From Paenibacillus sp. FSL H8-0332 (GTDB lineage Bacteria > Bacillota > Bacilli > Paenibacillales > Paenibacillaceae), in NCBI RefSeq assembly GCF_037963835.1, contig NZ_CP150145.1, positions 6,944,001 through 7,008,000 of the forward strand: 64,000 nucleotides of DNA, read 5' to 3'. The stretch's first letter is position 1, and each line of letters opens with the position of its first letter. Made by a program: the position numbers and the translations under genes. The notes under the pieces are model-generated. The model worked only from the letters and a program-made list of their open reading frames with translations. It made no database searches and was not told where the DNA came from. Of the stretch, positions 53,554 to 61,858 are shown in pieces.

Positions 53554-54220
53554 TTCTGTATCCGCCCCTCTTCTGAACCATGTATTCCCAGCGCAGTTCA
53601 TTGAACAATAAGTACAGGGTATAACGTATCTCCCGGGCTTCCGTGTGGAAGGACCACTTCCCGTATAGCTGACGGGCATGCGGATTACCGGCTGATACAT
53701 GCAGGCTAAGTCTATTCAGTCCCGGGTCGGTATCTACAAGCTTCTGCGCCCACTCTACAAGCAGTCTTCCTACCCCTTTGTTCTGATGCTCCGGCTGGAC
53801 CGCAAGATCGGTAATATAACACTCGCCTGATGCCGGGGTATGGTCTAGTACATAGAGGCCGATCAGCATTCTGATCATGCCCCGTTTGCCTAATAGCTGT
53901 GAGGTTCCCGGTAACGGAGGCGTCTGCCTTTTCCCCAAAAGGCGGGCTTCAGGAGTACGCTTAATCGCGATGCTGCCAATCACCTCGCCCTGCTGCACAG
54001 CTACCATCCTGTGAGTATAGGGATCAGCCGGAGCATACTGAAGCAGCATTTCGAAGCACCCTGCCAGCTCTCCCTCCTTCAGCCTGATCCGGTTCTGGAA
54101 TTTCCCCTGAAAAGCTTGAGCCAGCAGTAGCCCCACCGCATGATTATACTTAGCTTCCATGGGTTCGATAGTTATTGGCGCTGTACTTATTGACGTTGTA
54201 CCTGTTGGCATCGTTCTCAT
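53498..54220 (-). CDS. GNAT-family N-acetyltransferase
   Basis: 240 residues. Acetyl-CoA-binding motif ITDLAVQPEHQNKGVGRLLV and following RLSLHVSAGNPHARQLYGKW are typical. The first ~20 residues are low complexity; an internal Met at 21 (MEAKYNHAVG) might be the real start. The start overlaps the MerR-family gene stop by four bases. Substrate unknown. Confidence 0.83.
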   Translation of the reverse strand: MRTMPTGTTSISTAPITIEPMEAKYNHAVGLLLAQAFQGKFQNRIRLKEGELAGCFEMLLQYAPADPYTHRMVAVQQGEVIGSIAIKRTPEARLLGKRQTPPLPGTSQLLGKRGMIRMLIGLYVLDHTPASGECYITDLAVQPEHQNKGVGRLLVEWAQKLVDTDPGLNRLSLHVSAGNPHARQLYGKWSFHTEAREIRYTLYLLFNELRWEYMVQKRGGYRNEDNEEAMDISANYSAAP

Positions 54221-55002
54221 ACGGAACCTCTCCCTTCCACAGGTACAGCCGGGCCGATGCAGGCCCTCAGCTCATAATGCAGCTTGCCCGGAACGAACAG
54301 GGAGAGATAAGAGCGTTCAATGACCACCAGCGGTCCCGCGAGAGGAATCGCTTGTGCAGCAGCATGCTCCAGTAATTGACTGATCCACTGTTCCAGCTCC
54401 TCCTCGCGGGCCACACATTGCAGAGTCAGATACTCCCCGTCCGGCAAAATCACCCCGCCCGCATCCGGCTGCTCCAGACACAAGGTTAGCTCACCCGACT
54501 CCTCCAGCACATAATAAATATCCGATTCGAACAGATCCGGTATCCCTGCCGCCTGCTCCGCAAGCAGCGCTGCACTAAGCTTCCTGTGTGAATCCAGCTT
54601 CATCACCTGCACAAGACTTGTAGCCTTGTACTTCACGATCTGAAAGGTCTCAGGCGAGGAGCTGTAGCTCTGCTGTTCCTCCAGCATCTTGCGGATGAAC
54701 TGCCGTAGCTCCTGAAGACGCACCAGCTCCTGCTCAATCCCTTCGAGAGAGTTCTCCAGCAGCCCGCGATGCTGCTCCGGACTATAGCTCATACATTCGT
54801 TAATCGACTGAACAGGCACTTCAAGCTTGCGGAGCAGCAGGATATGCGCGAGCTGATACACTTGATCCATACTGTACATTCTGTACTGATTCTCACCGGT
54901 ATAAGCAGGCTGCAGCACACCCTTCTCTTCAAAATACCGGATCTGGTGGACCGATACATTCATCAGCTTGGCCAGTTCACTAATCGTTATTTCACTTCTC
55001 AT
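54217..55002 (-). CDS. MerR-family transcriptional regulator with C-terminal effector-like domain
   Basis: 261 residues from the ATG at 55002, with GGGGAGTG seven bases upstream; the longer frame to 55161 is rejected because it runs through the promoter. The MerR HTH (ISELAKLMNVSVHQIRYFEE) is followed by a coiled coil (about 80-115) and a C-terminal domain of about 140 residues that looks like a GyrI-type effector fold. It is the first gene of the MerR-GNAT-hydrolase operon and probably activates it. Confidence 0.85.
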   Translation of the reverse strand: MRSEITISELAKLMNVSVHQIRYFEEKGVLQPAYTGENQYRMYSMDQVYQLAHILLLRKLEVPVQSINECMSYSPEQHRGLLENSLEGIEQELVRLQELRQFIRKMLEEQQSYSSSPETFQIVKYKATSLVQVMKLDSHRKLSAALLAEQAAGIPDLFESDIYYVLEESGELTLCLEQPDAGGVILPDGEYLTLQCVAREEELEQWISQLLEHAAAQAIPLAGPLVVIERSYLSLFVPGKLHYELRACIGPAVPVEGRGSV

Positions 55003-55039
55003 CCTAATCACTCCCCGGACTGCGGCTTGGAATATCTCT

Positions 55040-55070
55040 ACGATACACCCTGGGTCTGACCTAAGGTCAA
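55040..55070 (-). promoter_or_regulatory. MerR-type promoter with 19-base spacer
   Basis: On the minus strand TTGACC (55065-55070) and TATCGT (55040-55045) are separated by 19 bases, the elongated spacing used by MerR activators. The spacer holds the imperfect dyad ACCTTAGG/CCCAGGGT. The -35 overlaps the stop codon of the LysR gene. Confidence 0.7.
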
Positions 55071-55957
55071 GGGGAGGATTCGAGATCCCGGGCCAGATGG
55101 ATAAAAGCCTCAATTGCCGGGGAGAGCCACTTCTCCTCATGCCAGAACATTTGAGTTGCAAAAGATACTGCGCTCAAATCCCACGGCAGGGAGATCAGCT
55201 CCCCCCGCTTCAATTCTTCGCTTACGGCCATTTCAGGCAGGATGGCGATGCCCATGCCCAGCTTCGCACATTGTTTGATGGCCTCTGCGCTGTGAAACTC
55301 CAGTTCCGTAATGCCCGCCATCCCCTTCTGGGACAGGCTGCGCTCGAAGAAGCTGCGGTAGGAGCACCCTTGCTCCGTCAGTAAGAACGTTTCACCGTGG
55401 AAGTCCTGGATAGCCAGCGCCGGACGCGACGCCAGCGGATGATCGGGAGCGGCCAGAAGGCAGAAGCGTTCCTCCCTTATTTTTTCTCCGCAAAATCCGC
55501 TCTCGCCCTTCATCTCATCCAGCATGAAGATAACATCGACATCCCCGTCCCGCAGACTCTGTCTGAGGCTGGGACTCACGAGCGGCAGGAAGATCAAGCG
55601 GACTCCGGGGTTGAGCTGGCGGAACCGGTGCAGCACGGCGGGAAGCCGGTAGGTGCATAACGTCTCATCTGCGCTGATTACGATGGTGCCTGTCAGCTCG
55701 CCGGGCTGCTTAAGGGCATGCTGCGCCTCCTCCACCATACACAGGATGTTATCCGCATAACGCAGAAACGTTTTTCCGGTATCGGTTAACGTCACATTTT
55801 TGCCGAGCCGGTCCACCAGCTTCACTCCTAATTCTTCCTCCAGGGCCTTCATTTGCATCGTAACCGTTGAGGGAACATAGTTCTGCGCTTCGGCGGCGCG
55901 GGCGAAATTAAGCGTGGAAGCCAGCGTATAAAAGGTTTTAAGTTGGCGCAATTCCAT
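55067..55957 (-). CDS. LysR-family transcriptional regulator
   Basis: 296 residues: N-terminal LysR HTH (LKTFYTLASTLNFARAAEAQ; STVTMQMKALEEELGVKLVD) and substrate-binding domain (GTIVISADETLCTYRLPAVL). Divergent from an MFS exporter, the usual layout for regulation of the neighbour. Confidence 0.9.
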   Translation of the reverse strand: MELRQLKTFYTLASTLNFARAAEAQNYVPSTVTMQMKALEEELGVKLVDRLGKNVTLTDTGKTFLRYADNILCMVEEAQHALKQPGELTGTIVISADETLCTYRLPAVLHRFRQLNPGVRLIFLPLVSPSLRQSLRDGDVDVIFMLDEMKGESGFCGEKIREERFCLLAAPDHPLASRPALAIQDFHGETFLLTEQGCSYRSFFERSLSQKGMAGITELEFHSAEAIKQCAKLGMGIAILPEMAVSEELKRGELISLPWDLSAVSFATQMFWHEEKWLSPAIEAFIHLARDLESSP

Positions 55958-55999
55958 CTGTTGTCACTCCTTAATTCAAAAAAAATGAACGTTCCATTC

Positions 56000-56040
56000 A
56001 GAAACGTTTCTTTGACTTAACCTTAGCAGCATCGTAGAGT
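56000..56040 (+). promoter_or_regulatory. Palindrome and promoter of the MFS gene, candidate LysR site
   Basis: AGAAACGTTTCT (56000-56011) is a perfect 12-base palindrome touching TTGACT (56012-56017). TAGAGT follows after 17 bases. A second small palindrome GAACGTTC lies at 55987-55994. Confidence 0.55.
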
Positions 56041-56103
56041 GATGACAAGAACGGCGGCCGATTCCGTTATGAATGTACAAGGATATGAAACCACAAGGAG
56101 CGA

Positions 56104-57258
56104 ATGAACTTGAATAACCGATTGACGATATATATTCTGGCACTTGCCGTTTTTCTGATCGGGACGATTGAATATATTATTACCGGTGTGATTGAGATGA
56201 TGGCCTCAGATCTTGGCGTATCCACCTCCCAAGTGGGGCTGATGGTGACTGTATTCGCGCTGTCCGCAGCAATTATTGCACCGGTTCTCATTGCGCTGAC
56301 CCTCAATATGGACCGCAAAAAGCTGCTGCTGACCGCCCTCGTCGTGTTCATTGCCAGCAACGGGCTGATGCTGCTGAACCTGCCTTATGAAGCTATGTTA
56401 GGGGTACGGGTTATCCAAGGGGCAAGCGGGGGTATAGCTACCGTAGTCGCCATGGCCGTAGCTACACGGCTCGTGGAGAAGGAGCGCAGAGGCAATGCGA
56501 TTGGCATTATTCTGATGGGACTGAGCAGCTCGCTGGTTCTGGGCGTTCCGGCCGGCACTTTTTTCAGCGAGTACTTTGGGTGGAGGGCTCTGTTCATCAT
56601 CGTCGGGGGGCTGAGCCTTGTTCCGCTGTTCATCATCTCTGCCAAGGTCCCTGCCATCAAAGAAAAAGAAGCCGTCACCCTCAGGATGCAGCTGTCTGTG
56701 CTGAAGGATTCCAGAATTGTTACTGCTCTGGCGATCACCTTACTATATGTAGGGGGTTACGCTACACTCTTCACTTATATTACCCCTTACCTGCAGGCCG
56801 CATCCTCACTGTCTGTGACCGAAATCAGCGGGGTGCTCTTCCTGGCGGGAGTCTGCAGCTTCATGGGCTCCAAGTTAGGCGGGCAATTGGCTGATTCCAA
56901 AGGATCGAAGTTCACCATAATTACGGGACTTCTGTTACAGGCAGCCACGCTCCTCCTGTTCGCGTTGGCAGGCGTTCATGTGATCGTCCTCCTCCTGGTC
57001 CTGATGATCTTCATGCTGGGGACCTGGAGCATCTCCCCCGCGCAGCAGCTCCTGCTGGTCACCCTGGTTCCCCGGAACCCGGATATGGCCCTGAGCGTAA
57101 ATACCTCCTTCATCCAGTTCGGATTCGCGCTGGGATCGGGCTTAGGCGGCTATGTGATCAGCCGTACCTCTGTGCTCCACCTGAACTGGGCGGGTCTCGC
57201 GGCTGTAGCGGTGGCTCTCATTCTGGCCATCCGGCTGTTCAAGACTCATAAGGCTTGA
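56104..57258 (+). CDS. MFS transporter, DHA1 (AraJ/YdhP-like) family
   Basis: 384 residues, about twelve transmembrane helices. DHA1 features: N-terminal FLIGTIEYIITGVIEMMASD, cytoplasmic loop NMDRKKLLL and helix RVIQGASGGIATVVAMAVAT. This group exports drugs, sugars or arabinose-like compounds. AAGGAG precedes the ATG. Divergent from and presumably controlled by the LysR regulator. Confidence 0.88.
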   Translation: MNLNNRLTIYILALAVFLIGTIEYIITGVIEMMASDLGVSTSQVGLMVTVFALSAAIIAPVLIALTLNMDRKKLLLTALVVFIASNGLMLLNLPYEAMLGVRVIQGASGGIATVVAMAVATRLVEKERRGNAIGIILMGLSSSLVLGVPAGTFFSEYFGWRALFIIVGGLSLVPLFIISAKVPAIKEKEAVTLRMQLSVLKDSRIVTALAITLLYVGGYATLFTYITPYLQAASSLSVTEISGVLFLAGVCSFMGSKLGGQLADSKGSKFTIITGLLLQAATLLLFALAGVHVIVLLLVLMIFMLGTWSISPAQQLLLVTLVPRNPDMALSVNTSFIQFGFALGSGLGGYVISRTSVLHLNWAGLAAVAVALILAIRLFKTHKA

Positions 57259-57293
57259 TCGCCTTCGGGGTATAGGTTGGGCAGGTTTAATAC

Positions 57294-57395
57294 AGCAAGT
57301 GGAAACGGCTTTGCCGTCCTTTTAAAGGACGGTACCGTTTCAGCGAGAAATAGAAGGATAATTTATCGTGTGCAACATATAAATTCTTATATTTC
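57294..57395. repeat. Palindromic intergenic repeat element
   Basis: GCAAGTGGAAACGGC leads into nested stems GAAACGG/CCGTTTC and CCGTCCTTT/AAAGGACGG (57302-57341), then a conserved tail with ATTCTTATATTTC. A reduced copy lies at 33768-33807 and the leading GCAAGTGGAAA recurs at 60590-60770. Confidence 0.6.
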
Positions 57396-57400
57396 AAGAC

Positions 57401-57430
57401 AAAGAGGCTATCCCAAGGGATGGCCTCTTT
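57401..57430. terminator. Bidirectional terminator between MFS gene and mqo
   Basis: AAAGAGGCTATCCC pairs with GGGATGGCCTCTTT around two bases (57401-57430). Confidence 0.75.
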
Positions 57431-57481
57431 ACACGTATACAAAAGCTGGCAGGCTTGTGGTCAGCCACACGCCAATCTTTT

Positions 57482-59005
57482 CTATAGATGATTGACCGCG
57501 ACTGGCGGCTCATGCCCATCGGTTCCATTCGTCAGGCCCAGCGTTTGCGCTGCGGAAGCATGAATGTCGTTCAATAGCTTCGGGTTAGCGGACAGGGACA
57601 GGCCGTAGGCAGGAATCATCTGCTTAATCTTCGGCTCCCAGGCCTTGATCTGCTGCGGGAAGCACTTGGCGATTACCTCCAGCATGACAGATACGGCCGT
57701 TGAAGCCCCTGGAGAGGCTCCCAGCAATGCGGCGATGGAGCCGTCAGCGCTGCTGATCACTTCCGTTCCGAATTGAAGCATGCCTTTGCCGGCTGCTGTA
57801 TCCTTAATAATCTGCACCCGCTGGCCCGCCACCACCAGCTCCCAATCCTCGCTGCTGGCATCCGGGATGAACTCCCGCAGCGCTTCCATGCGCTGTTCTT
57901 TGGACAGCATGACCTGCCCGATCAGATACTTGGTCAATGACAGGTTCTTCGCTCCAGCTGCAAGCATCGTAACCAGATTATCCGGCTTGACCGAGGTAAT
58001 GAGATCGAACATGGAGCCATATTTCAGGAACTTGGGCGAGAAGCCGGCAAACGGCCCGAAGAACAGGGATTCCTGCTTATCGATCACCCGGGTATCCAGA
58101 TGCGGAACAGACATCGGAGGCGCACCCACCGCAGCCTTACCATACACCTTGGCATGATGCTGGGCTACAATCTCCGGCTTCTTGCAGACCATGAACAGTC
58201 CGCTTACCGGGAATCCGCCAATCTTCTTACCTTCCGGGATGCCGGATTTCTGCAGCAGATGCAGACTTCCTCCCCCGCCGCCGATGAAGACGAACTTGGC
58301 GTTATGACGCTCTGTTACGCCGCTGGTGAGATTCTTCACCTTCAGCTCCCAGGAGCCGTCCTTCGCGCGCTTCAGGTCATCCACCTGATGATTATACCTA
58401 ATATCGGTGTTACTGCTCTGTAAGTGGTTGAACAGTATACGGGTCAGTGCGCCGAAATTCACATCCGTTCCCGAATCGATTTTGGTGGCCGCTATCGGCT
58501 GGTCCAGCTTCCGGTTCTTCATCATCAGCGGAATCCATTCCATCAGCCGCCTTGGATCATCGGAGAATTCCATGCCTTGAAACAGCGGGCTATTTGAAAG
58601 CGCTTCAAATCGTTTTTGTAAAAACGCTACGTCCTTCTGACCTTCCACAAAGCTCATATGTGGCACAGGTACAATGAAATCCTGCGGATTGTGTATTCGT
58701 TTCTGGCTCACCAGATAGGACCAGAATTGCTTGGAGAACTGAAATTCCTCGTTCACCTTAATCGCCTTGCTGATGTCGATCGATCCGTCCGGCTGCTCTG
58801 TAGTATAGTTAAGCTCGCAGAGTGAAGAATGCCCCGTACCCGCATTATTCCATTCACCCGAGCTTTCCTCCCCGGCACCTGCACGCCGCTCTAATACGGT
58901 TATCGTCCATTCCGGTGCTAATTCCTTAAGCATTGCACCCAGTGTTCCACTCATGATTCCAGCACCTATAAGAATAACATCTGTATTGGTTTGTTGATTA
59001 CTCAT
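57482..59005 (-). CDS. mqo: Malate:quinone oxidoreductase
   Basis: 507 residues, full length. The FAD-binding start VILIGAGIMSGTLGAMLKEL is followed by ERRAGAGEESSGEWNNAGTG and ALTRILFNHLQ, family-typical segments; later GAKNLSLTKYLIGQ and ASPGASTAVSVMLEV. It oxidises malate to oxaloacetate and passes electrons to quinone at the membrane, an alternative to NAD-linked malate dehydrogenase. Monocistronic. Confidence 0.93.
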   Translation of the reverse strand: MSNQQTNTDVILIGAGIMSGTLGAMLKELAPEWTITVLERRAGAGEESSGEWNNAGTGHSSLCELNYTTEQPDGSIDISKAIKVNEEFQFSKQFWSYLVSQKRIHNPQDFIVPVPHMSFVEGQKDVAFLQKRFEALSNSPLFQGMEFSDDPRRLMEWIPLMMKNRKLDQPIAATKIDSGTDVNFGALTRILFNHLQSSNTDIRYNHQVDDLKRAKDGSWELKVKNLTSGVTERHNAKFVFIGGGGGSLHLLQKSGIPEGKKIGGFPVSGLFMVCKKPEIVAQHHAKVYGKAAVGAPPMSVPHLDTRVIDKQESLFFGPFAGFSPKFLKYGSMFDLITSVKPDNLVTMLAAGAKNLSLTKYLIGQVMLSKEQRMEALREFIPDASSEDWELVVAGQRVQIIKDTAAGKGMLQFGTEVISSADGSIAALLGASPGASTAVSVMLEVIAKCFPQQIKAWEPKIKQMIPAYGLSLSANPKLLNDIHASAAQTLGLTNGTDGHEPPVAVNHL

Positions 59006-59179
59006 ACTCTACCGTCCTTCTACCCTACGATTTGCAGGAAGAATGCAGTCACTCCTGCTTAGGCACCATAGCAAGCCAGCGTGGACCAAGTCACACACCG
59101 TTTGGATCAATCCTGATCCTAGTTTATCACTAATGAAACTAAATTTTAAGATTTATCTTAATTTTTATAAACTTTTTCA

Positions 59180-60406
59180 TTAATAATCACGGGCTGCATC
59201 GAACCAGCCCTGCGCCAATTCCTCTGTTATAGGCTGCCCGATCTGGTGCTCTGACTGGCTGAGTTGCCATACAGCTTCGCCAAGGTCTTCCCTCTCGGAA
59301 GTCTCAACGCCCTTCAGTGAATTGAAGCGCAGAGTGAATGCAGTAATAGCTGCTTCCGCCTCTTCAAGATTGCGGGCCTCCGCCATAGCTGCTTCTGCAG
59401 CATCGTAGGCTTCGTTCGCCAGCTTGGCCAGACGCTTAGGCCAGGCGGAGAACGGGCGTCCATACTCACTCACCCACCACTCGAGCTTTCTCAGCTGACT
59501 CACAGAGGCATACTTGTCCCAAGGGCGGACCTTGGCCCGCGCCTTCATCTGCTGCCTTAGACGCTTGCCGCCGGCCTCTTCCACATTGAAGGCTATGAAC
59601 TGATCGAGCAGCGGCCACGCCTCCAGCGAAGGCAGACCGTCAAGCTCCGGCATGAAGCGCAGCTCCAGGCTGGTCAGCCCGGTAAGGCGGGCAAGTGCGT
59701 CAAGATCACAGAAGCTGCCCCACAAGCTCAGGGATTCCAGGTTCGGGAACTGCTCCAGACCCGCCAGCGAGACGGGCTGACCCAGCGGCGGGCTATTCAG
59801 CGCAAGAGTCGTCACCTCGCGCAGCATGCCCAGGTCCGGCAGCTGGTACGGCGCATCGCTCTTGCGCCGGCTTGTGTCCGGCACCAGGGCCAGATAATCC
59901 GGCAGATGGCCGGAAGCCGAGAAGCGCGTCAGATCGCCGGACAGGCTCAGGCGGTACAGCTTCTCCGGCAGCTTCATGCGGAGTAATCCGCCGGACTGCA
60001 GGCTCATTGTAATATTCAAGCCGTAGATATCTGCCCGGCTGGCATCCAGCTCCGCAGCTTCCGGCAGAACAGGCGTCCAGCTCATCTCCTCAATAGGACG
60101 CTGCTCTGCCCACTCCAGAAATCCCGTGTCCCCGCCGGTATACCGCAGATAACGCGGCCAGGGAGAGCCTGCGGGCGTGGCGAACGGCTCGAAGACGGAC
60201 CAGTTCATGCGCTCATCCGCAGCGACCAGCAGTTCCGCTGGTTGCTTCAATTCCTTGGGGCCGATCGATAAGCTGCCAACCCCAGCCTTACGGACCAGTG
60301 TGTGGCTGCCGGGGCCTGTGAGGTCAATGACGTAGTTCCCTGGTTCTGTAATCGGAGCCGGGGGGAGCGCTTGGTTATCTGTGGACATTTCAGGCATTTG
60401 CTTCAT
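59180..60406 (-). CDS. Leucine-rich-repeat-like protein of unknown function
   Basis: 408 residues, soluble. The middle has leucine-rich repeats (FPNLESLSLWGSFCDLDALA; LTGLTSLELRFMPELDGLPS). The C-terminal ~110 residues are helical (ANEAYDAAEAAMAEARNLEE). No signal peptide. The N-terminal ~150 residues are unassigned. Probably a protein-interaction role. Confidence 0.75.
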   Translation of the reverse strand: MKQMPEMSTDNQALPPAPITEPGNYVIDLTGPGSHTLVRKAGVGSLSIGPKELKQPAELLVAADERMNWSVFEPFATPAGSPWPRYLRYTGGDTGFLEWAEQRPIEEMSWTPVLPEAAELDASRADIYGLNITMSLQSGGLLRMKLPEKLYRLSLSGDLTRFSASGHLPDYLALVPDTSRRKSDAPYQLPDLGMLREVTTLALNSPPLGQPVSLAGLEQFPNLESLSLWGSFCDLDALARLTGLTSLELRFMPELDGLPSLEAWPLLDQFIAFNVEEAGGKRLRQQMKARAKVRPWDKYASVSQLRKLEWWVSEYGRPFSAWPKRLAKLANEAYDAAEAAMAEARNLEEAEAAITAFTLRFNSLKGVETSEREDLGEAVWQLSQSEHQIGQPITEELAQGWFDAARDY

Positions 60407-60824
60407 CCTTTCTGCTCGATCCTACCTGTATTTGCTATACTAACTCAACCATACGATATCCTGGGGTTCACAGCAACTTTGCCTGATCTGGCGGAGGGTA
60501 ACACTGCATGCAAGTGATGGAGACGGTTGCGGGCGGGAGAACGGTTGTGGGTGAGAGAGCGCTGTCATACTATTTCCTCAGCAGCAGCTAACAAGTGGAA
60601 AAACGTATTTTAATTTACCAGTTTCTGATGATTACACCTGAGCAAGTGGAAAAAATACAACTACTGTCGCTGATCTCTCCACTTTGCCTGAATCATGTAC
60701 ATATAAGTGCCTTTTTTCCAACTACTGCCCCGGTATAGTCTATCTGCGCATGAGCAAGTGGAAAAAATCCATCTGTTTCCCCCTCTCCCACCCTATCGCT
60801 TATCTCAAATGAGGAGTAAGACGA
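60407..60824. other. Intergenic region with GCAAGTGGAAA-type repeats
   Basis: No gene is supported. AACAAGTGGAAA (about 60590), GAGCAAGTGGAAAAAAT (about 60642 and 60752) and the reverse-oriented CTTTTTTCCAACTACTG (about 60706) form a loose cluster of short direct and inverted repeats. The spacing is irregular, unlike a CRISPR. Confidence 0.55.
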
Positions 60825-60854
60825 GAAAAAGCCCGGGCCCTCTCCGGCCCAAGC
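60825..60854 (-). terminator. Terminator of the small membrane protein gene
   Basis: On the minus strand GCTTGGGCC pairs with GGCCCGGGC (60831-60854), followed by TTTTTCTC. Confidence 0.8.
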
Positions 60855-60908
60855 ATTGATCTCTCTCATTAAATTGGATTGGGGTGCAGCACAGGGACAA
60901 TACTTGTT

Positions 60909-61178
60909 CTAGTCTAAGAGCGAGGTAACGCCCAGTGCAGCGAACAGAAGCAATCCGAGTCCCAGCAGAATGCCTCCCATCAGCGAATACCGAACCTCCC
61001 GCTGAAAAGATGCAGTACCTGGGCCTCCAGGTGCCGGTGGGCCGGGCTGGGCTACCACGCCTTCCAGACGGGTACGCCGGCCCGTGCGCCGCCGTTGATA
61101 GCCAATAATGAGTAATACAATCCCCAGCAGACTCAAGAAGCTGCCGGGGTAGACGAATGCCATCCACAGGTTGTCCAT
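60909..61178 (-). CDS. Small two-helix membrane protein
   Basis: 89 residues from the ATG at 61178, with GGGAGGTG upstream. Two transmembrane helices (about 6-25 and 66-86) are joined by a basic, then Pro/Gly-rich loop (RRRTGRRTRLEG). No family recognised. It follows the collagen-like gene and may be co-transcribed. Confidence 0.65.
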   Translation of the reverse strand: MDNLWMAFVYPGSFLSLLGIVLLIIGYQRRRTGRRTRLEGVVAQPGPPAPGGPGTASFQREVRYSLMGGILLGLGLLLFAALGVTSLLD

Positions 61179-61254
61179 AGTACACCTCCCTGTTCGTGAT
61201 CTTGATCTATACTTAACCAGGTCACGGTACGCCAAACAGGGAGATGCCGCCAGG

Positions 61255-61689
61255 CTAGAAGCAGGTGAACGAGCTGACCCGGTTCAAATCAACGCCGTAG
61301 TATCCCCAGAAGAAGCCGTTCCATCTGAAGCCTGCGACCGAACTTCTGCCCACGAATACCGGGTAAAACCAGAACTGCTCACCATTATTCAGCCAGATAT
61401 AGGTGTTGCGGAACAGGCATCCTCTGATGCCTCCGGGGTCAACCGCATAAGCTGTGACCGCCGGTGCTTGCGGTACGAATTGCGGTGGCGGTGCAGTCGG
61501 TGCTGCTACTCCTCCCGGCGCACCCCCAGGCGTCCCCGGAAATCCTCCAGGCCCTCCGCCTGGAATCCCCGGCAAACCCGGTATCCCCGGAGTCCCCGGC
61601 CCTCCCGGCAAGCCTGGTCCACCCGGAAATCCCGGTATCCCCGGAAATCCTCCGCCGCCTCCCGGCACTGGTATAAATCCCATATACAT
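61255..61689 (-). CDS. Collagen-like Gly-X-Y protein with conserved C-terminal domain
   Basis: 144 residues. Residues about 10-62 are collagen-like triplets rich in Pro (GFPGIPGFPGGPGLPGGPG). The C-terminal ~60 residues (RNTYIWLNNGEQFWFYPVFV; SSVAGFRWNGFFWGYYGVDL) are aromatic with Cys at both ends and resemble a domain seen in small surface or spore-associated proteins of bacilli. No classical signal peptide. A spore or surface role is inference. Confidence 0.75.
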   Translation of the reverse strand: MYMGFIPVPGGGGGFPGIPGFPGGPGLPGGPGTPGIPGLPGIPGGGPGGFPGTPGGAPGGVAAPTAPPPQFVPQAPAVTAYAVDPGGIRGCLFRNTYIWLNNGEQFWFYPVFVGRSSVAGFRWNGFFWGYYGVDLNRVSSFTCF

Positions 61690-61858
61690 CGCTCCTCTTT
61701 CGCTTCATTAGGCATAATCATCATATGCATTCGCGGAGAAGATGCCTGGGCGGATGCCCAGTTGCAATGGGCTTTTAACTGCATCCCGCCCTAGCAGAGG
61801 GTAATCGGCATTACAGCTTATAGATGGTGTACATAGCCGTCTTCCTCCTCATGGATCA

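Noticed and set aside
55003..55161. N-terminal extension of the MerR-family protein
   Set aside because: It would overlap the elongated promoter and the LysR gene end, and the start at 55002 has a good ribosome binding site.
60585..60775. Repeat cluster considered as a CRISPR array
   Set aside because: The repeats are only about 12-17 bases, irregularly spaced, in both orientations, and no cas genes are present.
61454..61711. Pro/Gly-rich plus-strand frames and repeat pattern, first considered as a tandem repeat or CRISPR-like array
   Set aside because: The pattern comes from collagen-like triplets of the minus-strand gene. Units are 9 bases and there are no spacers.
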